DNA of 64,000 nt from Ensifer sp. IC4062. Lineage in GTDB: Bacteria > Pseudomonadota > Alphaproteobacteria > Rhizobiales > Rhizobiaceae. The stretch is taken from contig NZ_JADYVD010000023.1 in the NCBI RefSeq assembly GCF_020193575.1, positions 1 to 64,000 on the forward strand, in the 5' to 3' direction. Below, one piece after another: positions 8,837 to 17,173 of the stretch. The notes below the pieces were generated by a model, which worked only from the letters and a program-made list of their open reading frames with translations, did not search any database and was not told the origin of the DNA. Numbering within the stretch: position 1 is the stretch's first letter; the number at the start of each line of letters is the position of its first letter. The translations under genes and the position numbers were made by a program.

Positions 8837-9561
8837 TGGATTTCGACCTCATGCGGGAGGCCTTCCCGAAAATTATCGCCGCCGTTCCCACGACCCTAGC
8901 ATTGGCTGCAATTTCGCTGTGTCTTGGCTTCGCGCTCGCCGTGCCCCTGGCCCTGATGCGCGTGTCAAAGAACCGGTCTATTTCTGCCATTGCCTACGGC
9001 TACGTCTATATCATCCGCTCGACTCCCCTCCTGGTTCAGATGTTCCTCATCTACTACGGATCGGGGCAGTTTAGGGCGTTCTTTGAAGCGGCCGGCCTAT
9101 GGACTTTCTTCCGGGATGCCTGGTTCTGCGCGATCCTTGCCCTGACACTGAGCACTGCAGCCTATAGCACCGAAATCATCCGGGGCGCGATCCAAGCTGT
9201 ACCTCTGGGTCAAATCGAAGCGGCACGCGCGGTTGGCATGTCTGGTTTCCTGCAATTCCGCCGCATCGTCTTCCCGATCGCGATGCGTCTTGCTCTGCCT
9301 GCTTACGGCAACGAGATCATCCTCATGGTCAAGTCGACCTCGCTTGCTTCGACCATCACCATTCTGGAAGTGACAGGTGTCGCCAAGCAGATCATATCCA
9401 ACACCTATCGTCCGGTCGAAATCTTCGTGATCGCCGGAGCAATCTACCTGTCAATCAACTTCATCGTCAGTCGATCGGTCACGCTGATCGAACTGTGGCT
9501 CAATCCTCACCGTCGAGCAGAGCGCGGTGTCCGTACCGTGTCTGCTGCGGCGGGTCACTGA
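8836..9561 (+). CDS. amino-acid ABC transporter permease 2 (HisM/OccM type)
   Basis: 241 residues, hydrophobic throughout, with the EAA motif QIEAARAVGMSGFLQFRRI and the family segment YIIRSTPLLVQMFLIYYG. TAAGGAG lies about 8 bases before the ATG, which shares its A with the preceding stop. It pairs with permease 1 to form the channel of the importer. The order ATPase, binding protein, Q, M matches opine transporters of Agrobacterium Ti plasmids in content though not strictly in order. Confidence 0.92.
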   Translation: MDFDLMREAFPKIIAAVPTTLALAAISLCLGFALAVPLALMRVSKNRSISAIAYGYVYIIRSTPLLVQMFLIYYGSGQFRAFFEAAGLWTFFRDAWFCAILALTLSTAAYSTEIIRGAIQAVPLGQIEAARAVGMSGFLQFRRIVFPIAMRLALPAYGNEIILMVKSTSLASTITILEVTGVAKQIISNTYRPVEIFVIAGAIYLSINFIVSRSVTLIELWLNPHRRAERGVRTVSAAAGH

Positions 9562-9627
9562 ACCGTCGGCGGAGCTTTGCATCGGCTCTCGGAATGATGA
9601 CAAACGGCTATTTTTAGGAACCAAGCA

Positions 9628-10788
9628 ATGAACGAGAATATGTCCTGCGCTGCCATGGCACCGATTGTAAGTGCCGAAGTCTTTGAAATCGAGGCCAAGC
9701 TCTCAACGCCGTACAGGCTGACCGAGGGTGTCCTGGTCGCAACCCAGGCGGTCCTCGTGAAGCTGAAAGATGCTGATGGTGTCGTCGGGTGGGGGGAAGC
9801 CAATCCTGCCGAAACGGTTGATGGCGAAACGCCGGCCGGCGTAATGCGCGTCCTGAAGGAAACGCTTTTGCCTGTTGTTCTCGGCGCCAGGCAGCCAAAC
9901 CCAGGGACGATCGATGCCCAGGTCGATACGCTGATCGCGAGCCATCTTTGCGCCAAGGGCGCCGTCACGATGGCGTTGCTGGACATTCTTGGGAAACGGT
10001 TGAAGGTTTCGGGTGCCACACTGCTTGGCGGACCGATCCGTCGCTCGCTTCCGGTCTTGTGGCCATTGAGCAACGGCACTGCCGAAGACGACATCCCCAT
10101 TATCGAAGAGCGCGCCGCCCAAGGCTTCGCCAGCTTCATGCTGAAAATGGGGACTTCGCCCATCGCGAGCGAAATCAAGCGTGTCGCCGCTCTGGAGGCA
10201 CGCTACGGCGAGCGCATCAAGCTCATCGCAGACGCCAATCAAGGATGGAGCCTCGACCAGGCGCGCGAGTTCCTAGCCGGGATCGCCAGCTCGAGGATTG
10301 CCTTTGTCGAGGAACCTTTGGCAACGGACGTCATCAAAGGCATGGCCGACCTTTCGAAGCAAAGCCGGTTCCCACTTTCTGCAGATGAATCGATCATCGA
10401 ACTGGCTGATGCCGCTGAGCTTGCGGCAGCCGGGGCCAGCAAGATCTTCAGCATCAAGAGCAGCAAGAACGGCGGACCCTTGCGCGCCCAGCGCATCGCC
10501 GCGACGGCGGAGGCCTTCGGCATCAACTGTTATATGAACTCGATGATCGAGTTCGGCATCACCCAGGCGGCGTCACTTCAGCATGCCGTAACCGTCAGAA
10601 ACCTCGTCGACGTCGGCCACGCGTACATGTCGACTATGCGCCTCGCCGAAGACCCCACGGATTTCGCATCATTCGTGCGCAACGGGTTTGTCCATCTGCC
10701 TGATCGTCCTGGATTGGGTATCGAAATGGACGAGGCCCATGTGCGCCGCCTGACGACCTCCACTTTCACGCTCGGTGCACAAAAATGA
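9628..10788 (+). CDS. enolase-superfamily enzyme, muconate-lactonising/dipeptide-epimerase subgroup (copy 1)
   Basis: 386 residues. It has a capping domain and a (beta/alpha)-barrel with metal ligands Asp (ADANQGW), Glu (FVEEPLA) and Asp (LSADESI), plus catalytic lysines in FMLKMG and SIKSSKNGG. The usual KxK at the end of strand two reads M-x-K, so the first Lys is lost while the acid/base Lys remains. NSMIEFGITQAAS resembles the NSAR/OSBS tail motif. Such enzymes epimerise or racemise alpha carbons of N-acyl amino acids or dipeptides, or dehydrate hydroxyprolines. In this operon it probably fixes substrate stereochemistry before the oxidase. Closely paralogous to the gene at 21583. Confidence 0.85.
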   Translation: MNENMSCAAMAPIVSAEVFEIEAKLSTPYRLTEGVLVATQAVLVKLKDADGVVGWGEANPAETVDGETPAGVMRVLKETLLPVVLGARQPNPGTIDAQVDTLIASHLCAKGAVTMALLDILGKRLKVSGATLLGGPIRRSLPVLWPLSNGTAEDDIPIIEERAAQGFASFMLKMGTSPIASEIKRVAALEARYGERIKLIADANQGWSLDQAREFLAGIASSRIAFVEEPLATDVIKGMADLSKQSRFPLSADESIIELADAAELAAAGASKIFSIKSSKNGGPLRAQRIAATAEAFGINCYMNSMIEFGITQAASLQHAVTVRNLVDVGHAYMSTMRLAEDPTDFASFVRNGFVHLPDRPGLGIEMDEAHVRRLTTSTFTLGAQK

Positions 10789-10824
10789 CAGCTGCTCCTT
10801 CGGACGAAGAGATGATGGGTACCG

Positions 10825-11934
10825 ATGCAAGAAGCTGACCTGACCATTGTTGGCGGCGGCCTTGTCGGTGCGTCCATTGCCTGGGGACTGGCGCGCTCAG
10901 GCGCAAAGCCACTCGTACTGGATGGTTCGGATCTGGACCTCAGGGCGTCGAGGGCAAACTTCGCACTGGTATGGGTACAGGGGAAAGGGCTGCATGCCCC
11001 CCATTATGCGCTGTGGTCGGAGAGATCTGCCAGAGAGTGGCCGATCATGGCCGAGGCGCTATTGGAAGATAGCGGTGTCGACGTCGGCCTCGTTCAACGG
11101 GGCGGCTTCACCTTCGCGCTTTCGAATGAAGAGCTTGAAGCTATGCGCACCGATATGGAGTGCATTGCTATGGAGACGGCGGGCCGCGCTCAGAGCTTCG
11201 AAGTGTTGAACCGTGCCGAGACGAGAGCGCGCGTTCCACATCTCGGGCGAGATGTCGTGGGGTCGGTCTATTCTGCGGCAGATGGCCACGTGAACGCATT
11301 GCGGCTGTTTCATGCGCTCCACATCGCCATGGACAGGAAAGGGGTGACCTATCGGCCCAATTACAAGGTGGATGCCATCGAGCCCGTCGACGATGGTTTT
11401 ATCTTGAAAGGCGAGGGCTTTTCCATCCTGTCTCGCAAGATTGTGCTGGCGGCCGGTCTGGACAATGAAAGGCTGGCGCCGATGGTGGGGCTTGCCTGTC
11501 CTCTCAAGCGCAGCAAGGGGCAGATCCTCGTCACCGAGAAGTGCAAGCCTTTTCTGCCTTGCCTGTCGCCGACGATCCGCCAGACCGATGAAGGCGGCAT
11601 CATGATCGGCGACAGCGAGGAGACCGATACTGCGAGTATTGCTACCTCTTCTGACATCAGCGCCGTTCTTGCCAGCCGCGCTATCCGAATTTTCCCGGCC
11701 CTGGCAGATTTGAACGTCGTGCGCAGCTGGTCCGGTTTCCGGGTCAAGACCGCCGACGGAGTGCCGATCTACGATCAGTCGGTAGGTGGTGCCTTCCTTG
11801 TGGCTTGCCACTCGGGCGTGACGCTGGCCGCGAACCATTCGCTTGTCGTCGCGCCGCAGATCGCTGCCTCCCGGCTTGCAGACGATCTTTCACCATTCTC
11901 CGCAAGGAGGTTCCATGCTCAAGCGGCTGCGTGA
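10825..11934 (+). CDS. FAD-dependent amine oxidase, opine oxidase/HcnC-type beta subunit
   Basis: 369 residues, DAO fold. The FAD-binding glycine motif is at the N-terminus (DLTIVGGGLVGASIAWGLARSG), with further family motifs RASRANFALVWVQGKG, LKRSKGQILVT and, near the end, GAFLVACHSGVTLAAN. In OoxB/NoxB and HcnC this subunit oxidises a secondary amine C-N bond, giving an imine or a keto acid plus free amino acid. It works with the [2Fe-2S] and FAD/Fe-S subunits encoded next (10825-13743). Ribosome binding is weak, and the start chosen is the first ATG before the FAD motif. Confidence 0.88.
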   Translation: MQEADLTIVGGGLVGASIAWGLARSGAKPLVLDGSDLDLRASRANFALVWVQGKGLHAPHYALWSERSAREWPIMAEALLEDSGVDVGLVQRGGFTFALSNEELEAMRTDMECIAMETAGRAQSFEVLNRAETRARVPHLGRDVVGSVYSAADGHVNALRLFHALHIAMDRKGVTYRPNYKVDAIEPVDDGFILKGEGFSILSRKIVLAAGLDNERLAPMVGLACPLKRSKGQILVTEKCKPFLPCLSPTIRQTDEGGIMIGDSEETDTASIATSSDISAVLASRAIRIFPALADLNVVRSWSGFRVKTADGVPIYDQSVGGAFLVACHSGVTLAANHSLVVAPQIAASRLADDLSPFSARRFHAQAAA

Positions 11935-12238
11935 GATCGAAGAGCCCGTGTCGTTCACCTTCGATGGCGTCCAGATGCAGGCGCAGCGTGGAGAGATGCT
12001 CGCCACCGCGCTGCTCGCGGCCGGCATTGGTCACGTTCGTCGGTCGGTCGTCAGTGGGGCGCCGCGTGCGCCCTACTGCCTGATGGGTGTATGCTTCGAG
12101 TGCCTCGTCACCGTTGACGGCTTGCAGAACCGCCAGGCTTGTCTCCTCGAAGTCGAGGAGGGGATGGTGGTGGAAAGTCAAAGAGGTGCACCGGACGTGC
12201 TGGCGCATTTCCGTGACGAGAAGAGGCAGCAGCCATGA
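11915..12238 (+). CDS. [2Fe-2S] subunit of opine oxidase/HcnA type
   Basis: 107 residues. A ferredoxin-like fold with cysteines in PYCLMGVCFECLVTVDG and a later Cys in NRQACLLEVEEG, the pattern of small HcnA or sarcosine-oxidase-like subunits. A strong AAGGAGG precedes the ATG, which lies inside the end of the previous gene (20-base overlap). The stop overlaps the next start (ATGA). It carries electrons between the two flavin subunits. Confidence 0.88.
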   Translation: MLKRLREIEEPVSFTFDGVQMQAQRGEMLATALLAAGIGHVRRSVVSGAPRAPYCLMGVCFECLVTVDGLQNRQACLLEVEEGMVVESQRGAPDVLAHFRDEKRQQP

Positions 12239-13743
12239 CTGTTCGGTTTGTAACAGCGGCTGACGATCTGCGCCCGGCCTACGATCTTGTCATCGTAGGG
12301 GCAGGCCCTGCCGGTATGGCGGCTGCAACAGAAGCATCACGGACCGGCGCCCGCGTCGCCGTCCTGGACGAGAACCCTCGTCCCGGTGGCCAGATATACC
12401 GTGAAATCACCCGCAACCAGCCGGGCGCGCGTCAGTACCTCGGCGCGGACTATTGGAAGGGTAAAGCGCTCGGGAATGCATTTGCGGAAAGCAACGCTGA
12501 TTACGCAGCGAGGGCGACCGTGTGGAGCATCGAGCCTGCGGACGAGCCGCGTGACGGCGAGCGTCATCGTGTGGGTGTAACCATCGCTGGTGCAGCGCGA
12601 ATGATCGAGGCGGCCGCCGTCATCCTGGCCACCGGCGCACAGGAAAGGCCGATGCCCGTGCCCGGCTGGACACTCCCGGGTGTGTTGACGGCCGGCGCCG
12701 CTCAGATCGCACTTAAGTCCTCCGGCGTCGTGCCGGCCGCGCCGATCGTGCTGGCAGGCTGCGGACCGCTTCTATACCTCCTGGCAAGCCAGCTCATCGA
12801 TGCCGGTGCGCGCGACATGACCTTGCTCGATACGTCGCGACCGGTCCTGCGGTGGGAGTCTTTGCGCCGCCTGCCGGGCTTTCTCTTTTCTCCGTACCTC
12901 AGGAAGGGACTTGGCCTGCTGCTCAGGACGAGGCGCCGCATTCGCGTGGTCACCGGCGTTCGATCGCTCGAAATCCTGGGCGAAGATCGTGCCGAGGGCG
13001 TGCGCTTCGCAACGGCTCGCGGCACATCAACCATCAATGCGTCAACAGTTCTTCTGCACCAGGGCGTCATCCCCGCCATCAATCTTGCAAGCGCCGCCGG
13101 CTGCCCCTTGGCCTGGAACGCAGCGCAACGGGCCTTCCAGCCGGTAACCGATGCGGAAGGACGCACGCCCAAGCGTGGGGTTCTCATTGCGGGAGATAGC
13201 GCGGGCATCGGAGGTGCCCAGGCAGCCGAGATTGCCGGGCGGATTGTCGCCGTCGCTGCTCTGTCGGATCGAGGCCTTGTGGCACGTGATGTTTCGGCCG
13301 CATTGATTAACCGCCTTCAACGGCAGCGCCAGCGCTATTTCCGGGGAAGGGGCTTCCTGGATGCGCTCTACGCTCCGCGACACATCTTTCTTGCCCCACC
13401 TGATGCTCAGACGATCGTTTGCCGATGCGAGGAAATCACCGCGGGCAAGCTTCGCGAGGCGATTTCGCTTGGCCCTCCTGGGCCGAACCAGCTGAAGACG
13501 TTCGTTCGCTGCGGGATGGGGCCATGCCAGGGGCGCCTCTGTGCCGCCACCGTGACCGAAATCATGGCTGCCGAACGAGGAACAAGCCCGGCTGACATCG
13601 GTACCTACCGCCTGCGGGCGCCGGTAAAGCCGGTGCGCCTCGCTGAACTTGCCGGTCTTCCACATGCGCCGCGAGCGCTGAAAGCCGTCACCGGAAGAGA
13701 TCCTGTCGATCACCACCTGAATGAAACGGAACTTCCTTCATGA
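12235..13743 (+). CDS. FAD/Fe-S alpha subunit of opine oxidase (HcnB/OoxA type)
   Basis: 502 residues. It has a Rossmann FAD motif (DLVIVGAGPAGMAAATEASR), a pyridine-nucleotide disulfide oxidoreductase core with ATGAQERPMPVPGWTLPGV, a second dinucleotide site (LAGCGPLLYLLASQL) and a C-terminal BFD-type [2Fe-2S] domain (VCRCEEITAGKL, then CGMGPCQGRLC). This is the same architecture as octopine/nopaline oxidase A and HcnB. With the two preceding genes it forms a membrane-associated dehydrogenase that probably passes electrons to the respiratory chain (family knowledge). Confidence 0.9.
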   Translation: MTVRFVTAADDLRPAYDLVIVGAGPAGMAAATEASRTGARVAVLDENPRPGGQIYREITRNQPGARQYLGADYWKGKALGNAFAESNADYAARATVWSIEPADEPRDGERHRVGVTIAGAARMIEAAAVILATGAQERPMPVPGWTLPGVLTAGAAQIALKSSGVVPAAPIVLAGCGPLLYLLASQLIDAGARDMTLLDTSRPVLRWESLRRLPGFLFSPYLRKGLGLLLRTRRRIRVVTGVRSLEILGEDRAEGVRFATARGTSTINASTVLLHQGVIPAINLASAAGCPLAWNAAQRAFQPVTDAEGRTPKRGVLIAGDSAGIGGAQAAEIAGRIVAVAALSDRGLVARDVSAALINRLQRQRQRYFRGRGFLDALYAPRHIFLAPPDAQTIVCRCEEITAGKLREAISLGPPGPNQLKTFVRCGMGPCQGRLCAATVTEIMAAERGTSPADIGTYRLRAPVKPVRLAELAGLPHAPRALKAVTGRDPVDHHLNETELPS

Positions 13744-14084
13744 CCGAACGACTTCTTCGCACACCCACCCTGCATCGCGTCGTCAAGCACAATGGCATCG
13801 CCTATATCGGCGGCATTGTTGCCGACGACGACAGCCTCGACATGGCCGGCCAGACCCGAGAGGTCCTGAAAAAGCTGGACGCCTACCTGCAGGAGGCGGA
13901 GTCCGAGCTATCGAAGCTGCTTTCCGCGACGATCTTCATCACCGACATGAATCTCAAGCCGGCCATGGACGCGGTCTGGAAAGAATGGCTGGCGCCCGAA
14001 GACATGCCGGCGCGGGCGACCATCGGCGTCGCTGACCTTGGGGAACGGACGCTGATCGAATTGATCGCCACTGCGCACTACTGA
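13740..14084 (+). CDS. RidA-family imine deaminase
   Basis: 114 residues of YjgF/YER057c/UK114 type: NGIAYIGGIVADD, QTREVLKKLDAYLQEA, ATIFITDMN and PARATIGVADLG, whose Arg is the usual carboxylate-binding residue. RidA proteins hydrolyse reactive imines and enamines to ketones and ammonia. Placed directly after an amine oxidase (ATGA overlap), it probably deals with the imine released by that enzyme. The length is slightly below the usual 125-130. Confidence 0.9.
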   Translation: MTERLLRTPTLHRVVKHNGIAYIGGIVADDDSLDMAGQTREVLKKLDAYLQEAESELSKLLSATIFITDMNLKPAMDAVWKEWLAPEDMPARATIGVADLGERTLIELIATAHY

Positions 14085-14189
14085 GTGCGGACTGCCGAAG
14101 AGACGAGGAGGTCGAGGTGAACCGACCAAGTTTATGGCCGCGCAGTCGCCCCACGGGTGTTCTCGGCGTGGCCCTCAGGGGCCGATCTA

Positions 14190-14205
14190 TGTTGGTCCAC
14201 CAACA
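14190..14205. promoter_or_regulatory. palindrome TGTTGGTCCACCAACA before ocd
   Basis: Seven-base arms TGTTGGT/ACCAACA around a CC centre, ending 15 bases before the ocd ATG. A GC hairpin (GGCCC-TCAG-GGGCC, 14170-14183) lies immediately upstream. Together they occupy the 136-base gap between ridA and ocd, suggesting separate control of the ocd-ctlX-DDAH part, either by a regulator at the palindrome or by leader structure. Confidence 0.4.
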
Positions 14206-14220
14206 CGGAGCAATAAACGC

Positions 14221-15294
14221 ATGCAAGAAAAACTGAACGTCGTTCCCTTCGTCAGCGTCGACCACATGATGAAGCTGGTGCTGGCGACCGGCGTCGAGCG
14301 CTTCCTCATCGAGCTTGCCGCCTATATCGAGGAAGACTTTCGCCGCTGGGAGTGCTTCGACAAGACGCCGCGTGTCGCCTCTCATAGCGCCGAAGGCGTC
14401 ATCGAACTGATGCCGACCAGCGATGGCGAGACCTACGGCTTCAAATACGTCAACGGCCATCCGAAGAACACGCGTTCCGGCCGCCAGACGGTGACGGCGT
14501 TTGGTGTGCTCGCCGACGTCGGCAACGGTTATCCGATGCTGTTGACCGAGATGACGATCCTGACGGCTCTCAGGACCGCGGCGATGTCGGCGGTCGCCGC
14601 GAAGTATCTGGCGCCGAAGGGCGCTCGCACCATGGCGATGATCGGCAACGGCGCCCAGTCGGAGTTCCAGGCGATCGCCTTCAAGGCGATCCTCGGCGTC
14701 GACAAGCTCCGCCTCTACGACATCGATCCGTCGGCGACGGCGCGTTGCCAGGAAAACCTGGCCGGCATGGGCTTCGAGATTGTGGCCTGCTCCACCTCGC
14801 AGGAGGCGGTGGAGGGTGCCGAGATCGTCACCACGGTCACCGCCGACAAACAGAATGCGACGATCCTGACCGACAACATGGTCGGCCCCGGCATTCACAT
14901 CAACGCCGTCGGCGGTGACTGCCCCGGCAAAACCGAGCTTCACCGCGACATCTTGCTGCGCTCAGATATCTTCGTAGAGTATCCGCCGCAGACCCGGATC
15001 GAGGGCGAGATCCAGCAACTTGATCCGGACCACCCGGTGATCGGGCTCTGGCAGGTCATTGCCGGGAAAGCGCCCGGGCGCTCGGGCGAACGCCAGATCA
15101 CGCTGTTCGACTCCGTCGGTTTCGCCATCGAGGATTTTTCCGCGCTTCGCTATGTCCGCGACCGTCTCAAGGACACCGGCCTCTACGAGGAACTCGATCT
15201 GCTCGCCGATCCCGACGAGCCGCGCGACCTGTTCGGCATGATCCTGCGCGCGGCAAAGTCTGCTCCCGTAGCACTCAAGGCTGGAGCGCTGTGA
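14221..15294 (+). CDS. ocd: ornithine cyclodeaminase
   Basis: 357 residues, mu-crystallin/Ocd family, converting L-ornithine to L-proline and ammonia with bound NAD. Visible hallmarks are KYVNGHPKN in the substrate site, MTILTALRTAAMSAVAAKYLA, MAMIGNGAQSEFQAIAFK (dinucleotide loop), RLYDIDPSAT and HINAVGGDCPGKTEL (catalytic Asp region). The length matches rhizobial and Ti-plasmid Ocd. I chose the ATG at 14221 with GGAG upstream rather than the earlier in-frame ATG at 14134, because the palindrome and hairpin lie between the two. Coupled to ctlX by stop/start overlap. Confidence 0.95.
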   Translation: MQEKLNVVPFVSVDHMMKLVLATGVERFLIELAAYIEEDFRRWECFDKTPRVASHSAEGVIELMPTSDGETYGFKYVNGHPKNTRSGRQTVTAFGVLADVGNGYPMLLTEMTILTALRTAAMSAVAAKYLAPKGARTMAMIGNGAQSEFQAIAFKAILGVDKLRLYDIDPSATARCQENLAGMGFEIVACSTSQEAVEGAEIVTTVTADKQNATILTDNMVGPGIHINAVGGDCPGKTELHRDILLRSDIFVEYPPQTRIEGEIQQLDPDHPVIGLWQVIAGKAPGRSGERQITLFDSVGFAIEDFSALRYVRDRLKDTGLYEELDLLADPDEPRDLFGMILRAAKSAPVALKAGAL

Positions 15295-16256
15295 TGACCA
15301 GACCGTCCGTACAAGCGCCGAAGTCCGTTGTGATGATCCGGCCGCATCACTTCACGCCAAACCCGATGACCGCGGCAGACAACGCCTTCCAGTCGCAAGA
15401 CGACAAGCGCTCGGCCGCGGCCGTTGCGGGCAAGGCCTTCGACGAGGTGACCCGCATGGCAGAGGGTCTCGCGGAAGCCGGCGTCACCGTTCATGTCTTC
15501 GAAGACGAATCCGTCTCGACACCGGACTCGGTCTTTCCCAACAACTGGTTCTCGACCCATTCCGGCGGCCACGTCGCGATCTATCCGATGTACTCGCCCA
15601 GCCGGCAAAAGGAACGTCGCGGCGACGTGATGGAGATGCTGAAGAACGAGTATCGGGTGCAGGACGTCATCGACTACTCGGGCCTTGAGAAGGATCATGT
15701 CTATCTCGAAGGCACCGGCGCCATGGTGCTCGATCATATCGGCCGGGTCGCCTATGCGGTGCGCTCCAACCGTACCAACGAAGTCGCGCTCGAGCGCTTC
15801 TGCACGCACTTCAACTTCGAGCCGATGGTCTTCGATGCCGTCGATCGCAGCGGCAAGCCGATCTACCACACCAACGTGCTGATGTGCATCGGCACGGAGT
15901 TCGCCCTCCTGGGAACACAGATGATCCCCGATGTTGAACGCCGGCAGGAGGTCGTGGCCCGGCTCGAGGAGACCGGCCGCGAGGTCGTCGCGCTTTCGAT
16001 CGAGCAGATCGAGAACTTTGCCGGCAATGCCATCGAGCTGGAGGCCAGCGACGGACGGGTGCTGGCGCTTTCGGCGCGGGCCTATGAGGCACTCGATCGA
16101 ACGCAAGTCGCAACGATCGAGCGATCCGCGAAGCTCTTGCCGTTCGACGTGCCGACGATCGAACTCGCCGGCGGCTCGGTGCGCTGCATGCTTGCCGGTG
16201 TCCACCTGTCGCGTCGCGCTGCGCTCACGCAACACCTTCTGTTCGCGGCCGCGTGA
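15294..16256 (+). CDS. ctlX: CtlX-type citrulline hydrolase (guanidino-modifying superfamily)
   Basis: 320 residues, amidinotransferase/pentein fold. Recognisable segments are MIRPHHFTPNPMTAADNAFQ, SVFPNNWFSTH (Asp/Asn site), YLEGTGAMVLDH, YHTNVLMCIG (catalytic His) and a terminal Cys in GSVRCMLAGVHL. Family members cleave citrulline to ornithine, carbon dioxide and ammonia. Between ocd and the DDAH gene that is exactly the missing step. A GTG at 15291 directly precedes the chosen ATG; either may be used. The C-terminal catalytic Cys is present, so activity is expected. Confidence 0.85.
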   Translation: MTRPSVQAPKSVVMIRPHHFTPNPMTAADNAFQSQDDKRSAAAVAGKAFDEVTRMAEGLAEAGVTVHVFEDESVSTPDSVFPNNWFSTHSGGHVAIYPMYSPSRQKERRGDVMEMLKNEYRVQDVIDYSGLEKDHVYLEGTGAMVLDHIGRVAYAVRSNRTNEVALERFCTHFNFEPMVFDAVDRSGKPIYHTNVLMCIGTEFALLGTQMIPDVERRQEVVARLEETGREVVALSIEQIENFAGNAIELEASDGRVLALSARAYEALDRTQVATIERSAKLLPFDVPTIELAGGSVRCMLAGVHLSRRAALTQHLLFAAA

Positions 16257-16295
16257 CGGCCGCGCAATTGATCTTCAACCGTAGGACAAAGACCC

Positions 16296-17117
16296 ATGTC
16301 ACAGACTCGATCTGTTTTTGAATTCAACTCCGCCATCGTGCGTGAGCCGTCCACCTCCGTCGTCAATGGCCTGCGCGCCGACGACCGCGGCGGCCCGACA
16401 TATGAAGGGGTGAAGGCAGAGCATGACGCCTATATCGCGGCGCTGCGCAATGCCGGTGTCGAGGTGACTGTGCTTCCCGCGCTCGAAGCGTTTCCCGACT
16501 CCATCTTCGTCGAGGATCCGGCGCTTGTGTTCACCAATGGTGCCATTCTGCTGCGCCCCGGCACGCCAACTCGTCTCAAGGAAACGGCGGAACTTGCACC
16601 GGTTCTGCGCGAGATGTTCGAGACTGTGCTGGAACTTCCCGAACCAGGCCAGGCGGACGGTGGCGACATCATGTACACGCCGAACGGCGTGCTGATCGGG
16701 CTTTCCGAACGCACGGACAAGCTGGGAGCAGAGACCCTGATCGCCTTTATCGAAAAGCTTGGTTGCAAGGCCAGGGTTGCCGAGACGCCGAAAGGCGTCC
16801 TGCACTTCAAGACGGCTTCCTCGCTACTCGACGACGAGACGATCATCTCGACGTCGGCCCTTGCCGACGCCGCCGTATTCGAGGGCTTCCGCAAGATCGT
16901 GGTTCCGCAGGGCGAGGAATCGGCGGCGAATGTGTTGCGGATAAACGATGTCGTCTTCGCCAGCGCCTACTACCCGCGCACGCTCGATTTGCTCGACAAG
17001 GCTGGATACGCCGTCGTGCCGTTAAACACGGGCGAGATCGAGAAAATCGACGCGGGGCTCTCCTGCATGTCACTCCGGTGGTACCGCAACGGCAAATCGG
17101 CTGTCCCATCTGTCTGA
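16296..17117 (+). CDS. dimethylarginine dimethylaminohydrolase/arginine deiminase-like enzyme
   Basis: 273 residues of DDAH type: FPDSIFVEDPALVFTNGAIL, QADGGDIMYTPNGVLIGLSERT, GVLHFKTASSLLDD (catalytic His) and DAGLSCMSLRWY (catalytic Cys near the end). The enzyme hydrolyses N-omega-methylated arginines, or arginine, to citrulline plus (di)methylamine or ammonia. With CtlX and Ocd it completes a route to proline. The tail runs about 10 residues beyond the usual end. A PRMT-type methyltransferase at 20141 makes methylarginine a credible substrate (inference). Confidence 0.88.
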   Translation: MSQTRSVFEFNSAIVREPSTSVVNGLRADDRGGPTYEGVKAEHDAYIAALRNAGVEVTVLPALEAFPDSIFVEDPALVFTNGAILLRPGTPTRLKETAELAPVLREMFETVLELPEPGQADGGDIMYTPNGVLIGLSERTDKLGAETLIAFIEKLGCKARVAETPKGVLHFKTASSLLDDETIISTSALADAAVFEGFRKIVVPQGEESAANVLRINDVVFASAYYPRTLDLLDKAGYAVVPLNTGEIEKIDAGLSCMSLRWYRNGKSAVPSV

Positions 17118-17173
17118 TTTGCCGCAATGCAGTGATTGGAGCCGACCCAGCGGATCAACCAGGGAACTGGAAC

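Noticed and set aside
9628-10788. cis-3-hydroxyproline dehydratase or hydroxyproline-betaine epimerase as firm assignment
   Set aside because: Those activities occur in the same superfamily branch and near Ocd-type genes, but no substrate-specific residue could be recognised, so only the superfamily is claimed.
10825-13743. Hydrogen cyanide synthase HcnABC
   Set aside because: The architecture is the same, but the operon context (opine-type importer, ornithine cyclodeaminase, RidA) fits an opine or imino-acid oxidase better than glycine oxidation to cyanide.
16763-17173. N-terminal extension of the serine hydrolase into the DDAH gene
   Set aside because: It is the alternate frame of the DDAH gene. 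The Tat signal begins at 17174.
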